Origin: Vacuolonema iberomarrocanum LEGE 07170
GTDB lineage: Bacteria; Cyanobacteriota; Cyanobacteriia; Elainellales; Elainellaceae
Length of the DNA stretch: 64,000 bases
Direction: 5' to 3'
Assembly (NCBI GenBank): GCA_015207365.1
Contig: JADEXA010000018.1
Coordinates: 43,678-107,677 of the forward strand
Part shown: in pieces, positions 24,377 through 35,675 of the stretch
How positions within the stretch are numbered: the first letter of the stretch is position 1
Layout: each line of letters starts with the position of its first letter
Translations under genes and position numbers: made by a program
The notes under the pieces: model-generated
What the model saw: the letters and a program-made list of their open reading frames with translations, nothing else
What the model was told of the DNA's origin: nothing
Databases searched by the model: none

Positions 24377-25366
24377 CTAGCGAGTCGCTGCTTCGACTTG
24401 ACCAAAGCGGCGATCGCGCCCATGTGCCCCGTCAAAATCGATAATGGGACCCTTTGGCACAATCTGGTAGGGATTGACATTGGGATGGCTGCGGTAATAG
24501 TGGCTTTTAATATGGTCGAAGTTGCAGGTGACCTTGAAGGCTGGCATCTGATACAGGTCACGCAGATAACCCCACAGGTTGGGATAGTCCACAATTCGCC
24601 GTAGATTGCACTTGAAGTGGACGTAGTACACCACATCGAATCGGACGAGGGTGGTAAACAGGCAGATATCCGCTTCGGTGAGGCGATCGCCGCACAAAAA
24701 GCGCTGCCGATCTAACACCGTTTCCCAGTGGTCGAGCGCTTTGAATAGCTCGGTTACCGCTTCTTCGTAGGCGCCTTGTTTGGTGGCAAACCCAGCGCGA
24801 TAGACGCCATTGTTGATGGGGTTGTAGATGGCTGCGATGATTTCATCTACCTGAGATTGGAGGTCGGGTGGGCAAAGATCGATGGGGCTTTGGGCGATCG
24901 CTCCACACTCGTGATCCAGCATCCGAATGATTTCGCTGGACTCATTATTGACGATCGTTTCCGTCTGCTTATCCCACAGCACCGGGACGGTCACTCGTCC
25001 AGAAATGGTGGGATTGGCTTTCAGATAAATATCTCGCAGATACTGGGTGTGATTGATCGTGTCGGGAATGCTGCCAGGAGAGTTGGAAAACTCCCAGCCC
25101 TCTTCGCCCATATAGGGATCAACAACAGAGAGGGAAATGGCATCCTGCAAGCCCTTCAGTTCCCGCATGATCAAGGTGCGGTGTGCCCAGGGACAGGCAA
25201 GGGATACGTATAGGTGATAGCGTCTGGCGTCTGGCGCAAACGCACTGGAACCATCCGCTTTGATCCAGTGCCGAAAGTTGGTTTCTGGGCGCACGAACCG
25301 CCCTTCTTGGTCTTCCTGGCTGCGCGTTGTGACCCATTCACCGTTGACTAGTCTGCCTAAACCCAT
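24377..25366 (-). CDS. Glutathionyl-hydroquinone reductase (Xi-class GST, YqjG/ECM4 family)
   Basis: Cytosolic reductase that removes glutathione from glutathionyl-hydroquinones. The 329-residue length fits the family. The catalytic cysteine is C58 in LACPWAHRTLI, the Xi-class signature. VVDPYMGEEGWEF, TVPVLWDKQTETIVNNESSEI (split here as TVPVLWDKQ and NNESSEI) and DRLTEADICLFTTLVRFD are also family segments. Start ATG 25366. It probably protects against quinone stress; it has no operon partner. Confidence 0.9.
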   Translation of the reverse strand: MGLGRLVNGEWVTTRSQEDQEGRFVRPETNFRHWIKADGSSAFAPDARRYHLYVSLACPWAHRTLIMRELKGLQDAISLSVVDPYMGEEGWEFSNSPGSIPDTINHTQYLRDIYLKANPTISGRVTVPVLWDKQTETIVNNESSEIIRMLDHECGAIAQSPIDLCPPDLQSQVDEIIAAIYNPINNGVYRAGFATKQGAYEEAVTELFKALDHWETVLDRQRFLCGDRLTEADICLFTTLVRFDVVYYVHFKCNLRRIVDYPNLWGYLRDLYQMPAFKVTCNFDHIKSHYYRSHPNVNPYQIVPKGPIIDFDGAHGRDRRFGQVEAATR

Positions 25367-25456
25367 GAGATTTCCCCGTTGAAAATGGCAATTGTTCCCA
25401 ACCTATCGGGAAACTCTGCACATTTCCTCACCCAAGAGGAACCAACATTCGATCCG

Positions 25457-25526
25457 TTTTTGAAAGTCCCCTCAGTTTGAAGCTTTCAAAAAATAATCGT
25501 TCGGTTCTGCAACCGGATTTGTATTA
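25457..25526. repeat. Chimeric palindromic element: family H stem with family A end
   Basis: Stem TTTTTGAAAG (25457-25466) pairs with 25483-25492, as in family H. The right end, CTGCAACCGGATTTGTATTA, matches the family A terminus (CTTCAACCGGATTTGATAT). The last bases coincide with the exbD stop codon (TTA at 25524-25526 on the plus strand). Confidence 0.65.
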
Positions 25527-26144
25527 CTCATCCGATGCCGGGGCATCGGGTGTGGCTCCATCGGTAAATTCAGGAGCGGGCTGGAATTCCTCGGTCTGTG
25601 GTGCGTCGGAGGTGCCTTCCGCGTCCGGTGCAGGAGAAGCTTCGAACTCCAAATCGCTACCTGGCAGTGGCGTTAGGTTTGCATCAGGAGAGAGCGGATC
25701 AAAGTCGGGAGAAAAGATAGAGTCTCCATCACTGGCTTCAGTTTCAGGTAGGGTAGCTAGGGCAACGCGATCGCCCCCCACCGCTCGCAGGGTATCCAGC
25801 ACCCGCACAACATCGTTGTAGCTGGCTAGGCGCGAAGCATAGAGCACCATAATCCCGTTGGGTTGAGCCGCTCGGAATTCAATCAAGCGCTCGCGCAATT
25901 CCGCATCGCTTACAGGCTCCTTCTCGACATAAACCAACCCCACCGGGTCAACACTCACCAGCAGCATCTCGCTCACCTGTGTGACGCCTGTGCGAGCCTG
26001 TGGCAAATCCACATTGATGCCCGATTGCCGTGTCAATGTCACCGCCGCCAGCATAAAAAACGTCAGGATGCAAAAGACGACATCAATAAGTGGGAGCAGC
26101 TCAATCCGAGCATCAGATTTTTGGAAGGAGTAGTTAACCTTCAT
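25524..26144 (-). CDS. ExbD/TolR-family protein with acidic C-terminal tail
   Basis: Small inner-membrane partner of the ExbB/TolQ motor, coupling proton flow to a TonB- or Tol-type periplasmic protein. One membrane segment (IDVVFCILTFFMLAAVTL) carries the proton-path aspartate in LIDVVF. The periplasmic domain follows to about residue 135. The remaining about 70 residues are acidic, Pro/Ala-rich and low-complexity, which is unusual for the family (typical length near 140). It lies 253 bases downstream of exbB on the same strand. Its stop codon falls within the end of a palindromic element. Confidence 0.88.
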   Translation of the reverse strand: MKVNYSFQKSDARIELLPLIDVVFCILTFFMLAAVTLTRQSGINVDLPQARTGVTQVSEMLLVSVDPVGLVYVEKEPVSDAELRERLIEFRAAQPNGIMVLYASRLASYNDVVRVLDTLRAVGGDRVALATLPETEASDGDSIFSPDFDPLSPDANLTPLPGSDLEFEASPAPDAEGTSDAPQTEEFQPAPEFTDGATPDAPASDE

Positions 26145-26397
26145 AGGGTGCGACTCATGAATTCAAAGAGGGTGCAACGTCTTGAGGTAGAGATTCGGCT
26201 TAAAAGCAAACTTGCAGGAGAATGATGCTCGGAATTGGGCTGAAGTCTTAGAGATAGCCGATACAGGACAGATGTAGAGTGTGATGGGCAGAACCTGACT
26301 GGCAGGGCTGTTCCAAGGATAGCGGCATCTATTCCGGGAGTATCCGTCCAGGCCTGGAGCCTCCTCCATCTCTGGAGCATTCTCCTCAGGCGCAGGC

Positions 26398-27132
26398 TTA
26401 CGTCGAGGACTCTGTTGTCAGCGAAGGGTCACTGGATGGTTCTGAGGATACAGGGGTTACATCGGTGGTGGTAGCTTCTAATGGCGTATGGCTGCCATTG
26501 GCACCATGGCGTTGTGCCCAACGCTGACGATAGAGCAACTCCAGCTCGCTCCCCGACTTCTGAAACAATTTTGCTTGCCCCGACACCAGCCCTTGAAATA
26601 CCCGGAAAAAGACCAGGCTGATGAGGGCCACAATTAAGCCAGTTGCGGTGGAATAGAGGGCTTCGGCAATACCAAAGCTCACTTCGTCTGTTGCGCCGGT
26701 GCCGATATCGCCGAGGCGAATCGAGCCCAAGGAATTGATCAAACCCAGCACTGTTCCCAGCAAGCCCAAAAGAGGCGCAATGGCGATCGTGGCTTCCAGA
26801 ATTTTGTCGCCCCGCTGCATCGCTGCCAGCTCCTCATCGGCGGCTGACTCCAGTGCTAGCTTTAGCACCTCTGGCTCAGGGTCACGTAAATCTAGTGCAG
26901 AATTCAAAAACCGCCCAATAGGTTGATCGGTCGATCGCTTGGCAATTTCTGCCGCCGCTTGCCACTCGCGCCGTGATGCTTCTAGCACGCGTCCGGCAAT
27001 CTCGCGTTCACGGGTCAAAATCCGCCACCAGAACCAGATCCGCTCGATGATGACCGATAGCGACAAGAACGAAAGTATAAGCAGGGGGATCATGACAAAT
27101 CCGCCCCGAGCAAATGCATCCGCAATATTCAC
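26398..27132 (-). CDS. MotA/TolQ/ExbB-family proton channel protein
   Basis: Membrane protein of 244 residues with three hydrophobic segments: GGFVMIPLLILSFLSLSVI near the N-terminus, IAPLLGLLGTVLGLINSL and LYSTATGLIVALISLVFF in the channel region. The G-L-L-G-T-V-x-G motif is the family signature. Together with the downstream exbD it forms an energising motor complex. A short non-conserved tail, rich in Ser/Thr, ends the protein. Substrate receptor unknown; a TonB-like gene appears at the far right end of the window. Confidence 0.9.
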   Translation of the reverse strand: MNIADAFARGGFVMIPLLILSFLSLSVIIERIWFWWRILTREREIAGRVLEASRREWQAAAEIAKRSTDQPIGRFLNSALDLRDPEPEVLKLALESAADEELAAMQRGDKILEATIAIAPLLGLLGTVLGLINSLGSIRLGDIGTGATDEVSFGIAEALYSTATGLIVALISLVFFRVFQGLVSGQAKLFQKSGSELELLYRQRWAQRHGANGSHTPLEATTTDVTPVSSEPSSDPSLTTESST

Positions 27133-28088
27133 AGCACGTTTCCTCCCAACTTTCCCCTCGCAAACTCTATCGCAATCGACGCCAAAGATGAATCGTCTAC
27201 CCTGTTTCTTCTAGGAAGCTCTTCGAAGCTAACCATTTAGGATTTAGGCTCCCAAAACTTTAGCAAGTTTTTTGGATAGTGGTTAAACGCCCGACATCGA
27301 TCTGGATCTATGACAGGGCTAATGAATTACTATCCAGCACCCTCTACGGCTTATCCGCACTATCGCGCATCACAATTCTAATTCTCCTTCTGAGAAGCTG
27401 TTTGAAAAGTTCTGGAAAGCGTTATCCCAATTCGCTCAGAACTCGTTGCCGATCACTGCTTAAAACCCTCTCGCCATAAGAGTTTCAAACAATGATCGGG
27501 TTTTGCTTTTCATAAAGATGGGATTAATTTCTGGGTCGGTCATGCATGAAAAATCAACGTTCTAGGATCCTTCAATCTTCTGTGGGTTTTTCTTGTATTG
27601 GCCGTTTAGCAAGTGTGTCGGAGCGTGAACCAATCTGTACGATTTTGTAGCGTTGTGTTCCGAGCTAATTACAAACCAGTGCCAGAGTGGATGGGAACAG
27701 CCTGGAGTAAAGGATCAGGATTACTTCCCAGGTATCCGACTTATCGTGTCGGTCAACAGCGAGTAAGAATCTTTCGGTGTTAAAGCCGGATATCCTCGCC
27801 AGTGTTATCGGCTGTGGCCGTGCCTTTGCGGGCTTGTTTAGGGCTGTTTCGTGACGGGGGTAGCCCGTGAGCAAGAAAAACAGTTGAATGGGCGAAATGG
27901 GAATTGGGAAAGACTTGGGGCGGAATGCTGATTGGGGCAGTTGATTTGAAGCGTGAAATCAGAATCTGGTGATGTTTCAATGAAGAGGGGTTGAGAATGA
28001 CCAGGAGACCTGTCCGCAAAGCCGCATTCGCAAGATACTCGTGACCCATCGCGAGGCTAACCCGCTGGATTTGAGTCGATCGGATGCA
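27133..28088. other. Long intergenic region, no gene recognised
   Basis: Nearly 1 kb between the exbB start and the end of a small conserved gene. Possible reading frames here are short and without ribosome-binding sites or protein-like composition. No tRNA, terminator or palindromic family member is apparent. Confidence 0.45.
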
Positions 28089-28295
28089 TTAAGCCATGGC
28101 AATTTCGCGAATCAGCGGTAGGTGGGTGCGAATGTATTCGCTAATTGCATGGGTCTCACCATGGTCGAGGGGTTGTTCGGTACGCAGCTCTCGAACCAGC
28201 CAGCGCTCTAGGGCGTGGTCATCCATATTGAGTAGGAGGCTGGATTGGCTGTCTTCGATAATTGACCAGAATCGGTGCATCGTCAGAGGAGTCAT
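28089..28295 (-). CDS. Small conserved-looking protein of unknown function
   Basis: A 68-residue soluble protein with balanced composition (MTPLTMHRFWSIIEDSQSS start, then LNMDDHALERWLVREL). I do not recognise a domain. ATG 28295 is preceded by AGAGAGGT at good spacing, which fixes the start over the frame beginning at 28331. The charged helical character resembles small cytoplasmic cyanobacterial proteins. Confidence in coding is better than in any function. Confidence 0.6.
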   Translation of the reverse strand: MTPLTMHRFWSIIEDSQSSLLLNMDDHALERWLVRELRTEQPLDHGETHAISEYIRTHLPLIREIAMA

Positions 28296-28860
28296 GGTTA
28301 CCTCTCTTAAGCTTTTCTTTATATTTATCACTTATTTAGCATACTGGCTATGTCGAAAACGTGGTTTGAGTTACACATAACACCTCACATGTTTTACCAT
28401 TTGCTTAACAATGCAACATGTTCTGTGATTTATTGCAGTTGAGGGTAACCGAGCAAGGAGTAGTGCTTGCGATCGCATCACAAACCGTTAAGCCCTCTAC
28501 TCGTTTCAATCCTTTCGCGAAGGGCACTAAACCACCACTTGATCTTTCCAAACTCAAGCCATTCCAACATCTACCAATGTGCTGAAACAGAGCGTATCTT
28601 CTGGGAACAAGTGTCAATAAACGGTAAAAACGATCACAAAAAAAGAGTTCAAGCTTCATTCCTGGGGGCGAATTCGGAAAAGGCTTGGGTTGTCATCAGA
28701 AAGCAAAAGAGCGATCGCCTTTTCCCTCAAGACGACCGCCCTATGTTCGGGTTCCGTGCCTGTTTCATTCCGTAACGTTTCGGGAATGCAAGTGGCGGTT
28801 GTCACTCTGTAACAATGATGGATGTCATAGCCTTACGCCTTTCGATCAGAGCAACTTGAT
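28296..28860. other. Intergenic region without supported genes
   Basis: About 565 bases. Several short overlapping frames on both strands show no recognisable domain. I see no hairpin family member before 28861. The only GATCGC-rich point is near 28710. Confidence 0.4.
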
Positions 28861-28929
28861 GTTTTGAAAACCCTACAGCGCTGGGCTTTCAAAACATAAT
28901 TGGTTTTTATCTTAGCGCGTAGCGCTATA
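28861..28929. repeat. Palindromic element, family H (copy 3) with complete B-type handle
   Basis: GTTTTGAAAACCC (28861-28873) pairs with 28883-28895 with one mismatch. A linker follows, then the handle CTTAGCGCGTAGCGCTATA (28911-28929). Its last bases are shared with the start of the family A element that follows. Confidence 0.75.
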
Positions 28930-29025
28930 TCAAATCGGATTCGAGAGCCGAAACCCTCAATAGTGTTTATGCCTACTGCTTAGCAGCGGGCATAAACACT
29001 ATGGTTTCTTCAACCAGGTTTGATA

Positions 29026-29027
<2 letters not shown>
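28926..29027. repeat. Palindromic element, family A (copy 3) reaching the gyrB stop codon
   Basis: ATATCAAATCGGATTCGAGA at the left and TTCAACCAGGTTTGATATTA at the right enclose a stem ATAGTGTTTATGCC (28959-28972) pairing with 28988-29001. The stem differs from the other A copies in both arms together. The right end supplies the TAA of gyrB, which is TTA at 29026-29028 on the plus strand. Confidence 0.8.
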
Positions 29028-31002
<1,975 letters not shown>

Positions 31003-31025
31003 TCAAAATGCAAAAATGCTCCAAA

Positions 31026-31034
31026 ATTATAGCA
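31026..31034 (-). promoter_or_regulatory. Extended -10 promoter element for gyrB
   Basis: On the minus strand TGCTATAAT reads as a perfect extended -10. No good -35 lies at 17-18 bases, which is acceptable for extended -10 promoters. The start would fall near 31019, giving a leader of about 56 bases. Confidence 0.5.
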
Positions 31035-31564
31035 CGTCATCCTTGCACGGCGTTCTAGAAGCATCTGGATTGAGATTTTTGAGGGGGTTGCAGGGATAAT
31101 TTATTTGTCAAGAAAAAGAAAGGCGATCGCTCTCACATTACGTGATCGTGATTTTTCTGCCCTCATGCCAGCTTTCCTATCGGCCTACTGTCTAGGAAAA
31201 ACAGCATGGCAGTATCGCATCTCTGCTGTGACATTCACAGATGTGATAGCCACAATGTCTGCCAGGGCAAGGGGGTTGGGGTAGAAGCAACTGAGCATGC
31301 AGAAATGGGAACTGAATCCCATTCAGATGCACAGAACTAAAGGAATAGTAGAAGGAATCCGATAAAGTGGATAAGGCATTTTTGGGATTCCTGGATTAAT
31401 TCCTGAATTCGACTCTGATGGACGTTGCGTTGGCTTGTCTCTAAAAAATGCTCTCATCCGACTTTCTATAAGGAAGATTTGTCAGAGAACCCTTCATCTA
31501 AATGCCCATTCAAATGCCCATTTTTCTACAAACTTTCTGCAAACGAGTTCTTGCAAATTAACCC
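31035..31564. other. Divergent intergenic region
   Basis: About 530 bases between the gyrB promoter and miaA. A short direct repeat AAATGCCCATTC/AAATGCCCATTT lies at 31500-31523. Repeated TTGCAAAT(C/T) words precede the miaA start. No gene is supported. Confidence 0.4.
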
Positions 31565-32545
31565 TTGCAAATCAATACTCCCGTACTAAACTATTTTAAC
31601 AAATTTTCTTGCCCTGCGCTAATTGTAGTGTGCGGCCCAACGGCTAGCGGCAAATCTGGATTAGCACTGGCGCTGGCGCAACGACTCCACGCCCCTATCC
31701 TGAGTGCCGATTCGCGACAGGTCTATTGCCACTTCGATATTGGTACGGCTAAGCCTACAGCCGCTGAGCGACAATGGGTTCCGCATTACCTCATCGACAT
31801 CTGCAAACCAACAGAAACCTTGACAGTGGCAGATTTTCAAGATCAGGCCAAGGCTTTGATTCAGCGCTTTCAATGCCAGGAAATCGTGCCGTTGCTGGTT
31901 GGTGGAACGGGACTATATATCAAATCCATCGTGCGAGGTATGCGGATTCCCCGTGTGCCGCCCCAGCCAGAATTGCGATCGCAGCTCGCTTATTTGGGTC
32001 AACAGCTATGCTACGAACTATTGCGTAGCGTTGATCCTGCCTCTATCCAGAAAATTCATCCCAATGATGGGGTGCGAACGCTGCGGGCACTAGAGGTGTT
32101 CTACACCACTGGATTGCCTATGTCGGCACAGCAAGGGGAATCCCCACCGACTTACCCGATTTTGCAGATCGGGCTGGACTGTCTTGAGCCAACGGAACCG
32201 AGTCGCGATTCCCTGACGGAGCGGATTCGGATTCGCACCCATCAGATGGTGAAGCAAGGATTTGTGGCTGAAGTGGAGGCGTTGTGTGCGCGATATGGGA
32301 AAGATTTGTCGCTGTTGAAGACGCTGGGGTATCAGGAAATGTGCCAGCATTTGGCCGGAGAACTGTCTCTGGAGGAGGCGATCGCCCAGACAACGCTCCA
32401 CACTCGACAGTTTGCCAAACGCCAACGCACTTGGTTTCGCGCTGACCCCACCATTGAGTGGTTTGATGCTGATCATCCCGATTTGCTGGAACAGGTTTGG
32501 CAACGAATTCAGATATTTCTAGAAAACATCGGTTCAAAGGCATAA
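31565..32545 (+). CDS. miaA: tRNA dimethylallyltransferase
   Basis: Prenylates A37 in tRNAs reading codons that start with U, using dimethylallyl diphosphate. The 326-residue protein has P-loop GPTASGKSGL, ADSRQVYCHFDIGTAKPT, the substrate loop VGGTGLYIKSIVRG, and QTTLHTRQFAKRQRTWFR near the end. The frame opens with TTG directly after an in-frame TAA (31559-31561), and there is no ATG before the P-loop, so TTG 31565 is the only reasonable start. About 15 extra residues precede the core. Stand-alone gene. Confidence 0.92.
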   Translation: MQINTPVLNYFNKFSCPALIVVCGPTASGKSGLALALAQRLHAPILSADSRQVYCHFDIGTAKPTAAERQWVPHYLIDICKPTETLTVADFQDQAKALIQRFQCQEIVPLLVGGTGLYIKSIVRGMRIPRVPPQPELRSQLAYLGQQLCYELLRSVDPASIQKIHPNDGVRTLRALEVFYTTGLPMSAQQGESPPTYPILQIGLDCLEPTEPSRDSLTERIRIRTHQMVKQGFVAEVEALCARYGKDLSLLKTLGYQEMCQHLAGELSLEEAIAQTTLHTRQFAKRQRTWFRADPTIEWFDADHPDLLEQVWQRIQIFLENIGSKA

Positions 32546-33232
32546 GTGTTTTGTCATCAAACCAATAGCGGATTGACTGATAAACCTTTGAATTGTGGCA
32601 GTTGAAACCGCTGCTCCATGAGCAGAACTCGCCTGTGCGAGGTAAATAGCAGGAGCCTACATAGGTGGATTCTATTTGTGTAGAAGCGACTTCACTGGTT
32701 GGCTTTGATCGTTTCTTCGTCCAGCGGCATCCAATCATTTTTGGAAGGAAATCTTGTCTGCTTCGATGATTGAATTTGCTTTGGACAAATCTTGCCAAGG
32801 GTCACGGGTGAGTTGGGGAAAGCATAATCCTCGTGCAAGATACTTGTGTTGAATTCGAACCATTGCTTCTCAATGCATTCAACAAGATTCTATCCATTGA
32901 CAATTCTGAGAGAATAGGTGGAAAATAGAACGGGTGTATTTTCGAACGCTTGTACCATGATGAAGGAGTGGTGGAGAAAGTTCGTCTGCAAAAATAGCGA
33001 TTTACAAAGAATCCATCAGACACAAATTTATAAGCGAGATGGGCAAGGAAGATTTTGTAAAAAGAAGGTTTGATTGGAGAAAGATTGGCTGGAGATTGTT
33101 TAGGGAAATTAAGCATTCGGTATCACAAGACTATCTGAATGATTTGTTTTTTACCCATGCTTGCTTGTCAATTTGAAGGCGGAACGATCCCATTTTGATT
33201 AGAGATTGACCGAGTGAAATACCGGAGATTCG
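32546..33232. other. Intergenic region, no gene recognised
   Basis: 687 bases between miaA and the HerA-type gene. Longer frames on the minus strand here overlap miaA or lack any domain and ribosome-binding site, so I reject them. No tRNA or palindromic element found. A/T content is higher than in the flanking genes. Confidence 0.4.
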
Positions 33233-34963
33233 ATGGACTCAGTGGCACTTGATAAAGCGATTGGTACCGTCATCCAAGGCTCACTTACCCAGGGTTTGGA
33301 GGTGCGGTTGCATCCCGATGTGTGGGTCGAAGATATGCGCGTCGGCAAGTTTTTAGTGGTGCAGGGGCGGCGATCGCGCTTCTTTTGCATGTTGACGGAT
33401 GTGGCGCTGGGCACGGCGAATCCTCGGATTCTGGCCAATCCCCCCGACCCCAGCAATGCCTTCTTGCAGGAAGTGTTGGCGGGCAGCGGCACCTACGGCA
33501 CGGTCAACCTGTCGCCGATGCTGATGTTTACGCCGACGCAAACCCAGGAAGCCCCAGCAAAACGGAACGGGACATCGAAGAAACGCTCGAATTTGGCTTC
33601 GTTTGAGGCCAATACCAATGCGGTTGAGTTGCTCCCGGTGAAGACGATTCCCAACCACTTCAGCCAGGTGTATGATGCGGGCGATCGCGACTTTCGGTCG
33701 GTCTTTGGCTGGGAAGATGATCCCCATCGCCGTAACTTTGCGATCGGTATGCCCATCGACATGGATGTGCCCATCTGCATAGATCTGGATCGGTTTGTGG
33801 AGCGCAGCAATGGCATTTTTGGTAAATCGGGCACGGGGAAGTCGTTTCTGACGCGGCTCCTGCTGTCCGGCATCATTCGTCGTCGGGCGGCGGTGAATCT
33901 AATTTTCGACATGCACTCGGAGTATGGCTGGGAAGCCACCAGCGAGGGCAGTCGCACCAGCGTTTCTATGGTTAAGGGCTTACGGCAACTGTTTCCTGGG
34001 CAAGTGCAAATCTACACCCTCGACCCCGAATCGACCCGCCGTCGTGGCGTGCGCGATGCCCAGGAGCTGTTCATCAGCTTTGACCAGATTGATGTAGAAG
34101 ACCTGATGCTGGTGCGGGGAGAGCTGAATCTGTCGGAAGCCAGCTTGGAAAATGCCATCATCCTCCGCAACGAGTTTGGCCGCAGCTGGATTAATCGATT
34201 GCTGACCATGACCAACGAGGAAATCCAGGAATTTTGTGAAGTGAAGATGGGCAGCAAGTCGTCGATTATGGCGCTGCAACGCAAGCTGACGCGCCTGGAG
34301 GATTTGAAGTATCTGCGGCAGACTTGCCCGAAAAACTATGTGGGGCAAATCCTGGAATCGTTGGAAGCCGGAAAGCATGTGGTGGTGGAGTTTGGCTCTC
34401 AATCCAACATGCTCTCCTACATGCTGGCGACGAATGTGATTGCCCGTCGTATCCACGCCAGCTATGTCCGCAAAGCGGAGACGTTTCTACAAACGAAGAA
34501 TGTGAGCGATCGCCCCCATCAACTCGTGATCACCATCGAAGAGGCTCACCGTTTCCTCGACCCGGCCACCGTCCGCCAAACCATCTTTGGTACGATCGCC
34601 CGCGAAATGCGCAAGTATTTTGTCACGCTGCTCGTGGTGGATCAGCGTCCGTCGGGTATTGACAATGAAGTGATGTCTCAGGTGGGGACGCGCATCACGG
34701 CTCTACTCAACGATGAGAAGGACATCGATGCGATCTTCACTGGCGTGTCGGGGGGGCAGGCGTTGCGATCAGTGCTGGCAAAGCTCGACTCGAAGCAACA
34801 GGCGCTGGTGTTGGGGCATGCGGTTCCCATGCCTGTCGTTGTGCGCACTCGCCCCTACGACGAGACCTTCTACGCCGAAATCGGCGACCCCGATTGGGAA
34901 GCGCTCCCCGATGAGGCTGTGCTAGCTGCGGCTCAAAGCGCTCGCGCGGATCTAGGGTTTTAG
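33233..34963 (+). CDS. HerA/FtsK-superfamily ATPase (DUF87)
   Basis: Predicted hexameric DNA-translocating ATPase of 576 residues. An N-terminal HAS-barrel-like domain (to about residue 180) precedes the motor: Walker A GKSGTGKS at 197-204, an FDMHSEYGW strand, Walker B-type LVITIEEAHRF near residue 430, sensor LLVVDQRPSGID, and ITALLNDEKD near the end. In archaea and many bacteria HerA works with the nuclease NurA in end resection; no NurA-like gene is adjacent here. ATG 33233 is the first start. Confidence 0.85.
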   Translation: MDSVALDKAIGTVIQGSLTQGLEVRLHPDVWVEDMRVGKFLVVQGRRSRFFCMLTDVALGTANPRILANPPDPSNAFLQEVLAGSGTYGTVNLSPMLMFTPTQTQEAPAKRNGTSKKRSNLASFEANTNAVELLPVKTIPNHFSQVYDAGDRDFRSVFGWEDDPHRRNFAIGMPIDMDVPICIDLDRFVERSNGIFGKSGTGKSFLTRLLLSGIIRRRAAVNLIFDMHSEYGWEATSEGSRTSVSMVKGLRQLFPGQVQIYTLDPESTRRRGVRDAQELFISFDQIDVEDLMLVRGELNLSEASLENAIILRNEFGRSWINRLLTMTNEEIQEFCEVKMGSKSSIMALQRKLTRLEDLKYLRQTCPKNYVGQILESLEAGKHVVVEFGSQSNMLSYMLATNVIARRIHASYVRKAETFLQTKNVSDRPHQLVITIEEAHRFLDPATVRQTIFGTIAREMRKYFVTLLVVDQRPSGIDNEVMSQVGTRITALLNDEKDIDAIFTGVSGGQALRSVLAKLDSKQQALVLGHAVPMPVVVRTRPYDETFYAEIGDPDWEALPDEAVLAAAQSARADLGF

Positions 34964-35056
34964 TTACCCGAAGATCTGTGACTACGAGTGAGGAATTCCG
35001 AAGGAGGTAAAGTTCTTTACCAAGAAGTCGCAGATCTGGTCACGGCTTCACACTAA

Positions 35057-35650
35057 CTACTGGCCCATATTGCGCTTGAGTTGGTCTAACTCTTCATCCG
35101 TTTCCCATTTGCGGAAGGCTTGCTCTAACGGGTCGGCACTTTTTGGCATGGAATATCCCTGATTCCAGCCTGTGGTCTGCCACTGCCGCTCTGTTGCACT
35201 GCCCGCCGCGTTGACAGATTGAGATGTGCGCTGGGCAAAGGCTTGAGCGACCTGTGCTTGAACCTCTTTGCGCTTGATCTGAATTTGCTGTTGTAAGTCG
35301 TGGGTTTGCTGGATGCGCTGCTTCACCATTTCTAGTTGCCCCCAGAGCTGGTTGCCCTGCCGCAACAACGCAGCCTCCCGCTCCTCGGCGGGCTTGGCGA
35401 GATCCATCCGGTTTGCATTCTTCGCTTTTTCAACCCGCTCGTGCCAACGCTGCACCTCCTGAGCGGTTTCTAGCACTTCACTCTCAAGGCGCTTTTCCTT
35501 GACCCGCAGATCAGCCAGCAAGCGAATAACTTCCTCCTCCTGGTCGCGCAGCTTGTCTTCAAGCGCCTGCATTTCCAGGTGAGGATTATTTTTTAGAAAT
35601 TCGTCCAGCCGATCTTCGAGGAATTTGTTGACGTCATCAAATACGCTCAT
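35057..35650 (-). CDS. TIGR04376-type coiled-coil protein
   Basis: A cytoplasmic protein of 197 residues, mostly charged helix. N-terminus MSVFDDVNKFLEDRLDEFL, then long coiled coil (about 25-135) rich in Glu, Arg and Gln, and a C-terminal segment ending DELDQLKRNMGQ. I recognise it as the cyanobacterial TIGR04376-type family, whose function is not known. ATG 35650 has GGAAAC upstream; the frame continuing to 35821 overlaps the upstream gene and is not used. 25 bases after the PilP/GspC-like gene, so the two likely form an operon. Confidence 0.75.
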   Translation of the reverse strand: MSVFDDVNKFLEDRLDEFLKNNPHLEMQALEDKLRDQEEEVIRLLADLRVKEKRLESEVLETAQEVQRWHERVEKAKNANRMDLAKPAEEREAALLRQGNQLWGQLEMVKQRIQQTHDLQQQIQIKRKEVQAQVAQAFAQRTSQSVNAAGSATERQWQTTGWNQGYSMPKSADPLEQAFRKWETDEELDQLKRNMGQ

Positions 35651-35675
35651 GGCTGTTTCCCTGCCTGGCTTTGCT

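Noticed and set aside
28405..28775. Overlapping frames of 84 and 102 codons in the gap before gyrB
   Set aside because: No ribosome-binding site, no domain, opposite strands overlapping each other; typical chance frames.
32118..32798. 226-codon minus-strand frame over the end of miaA
   Set aside because: It overlaps miaA antisense for most of its length, has Ser/Thr-rich low-quality composition and no domain.
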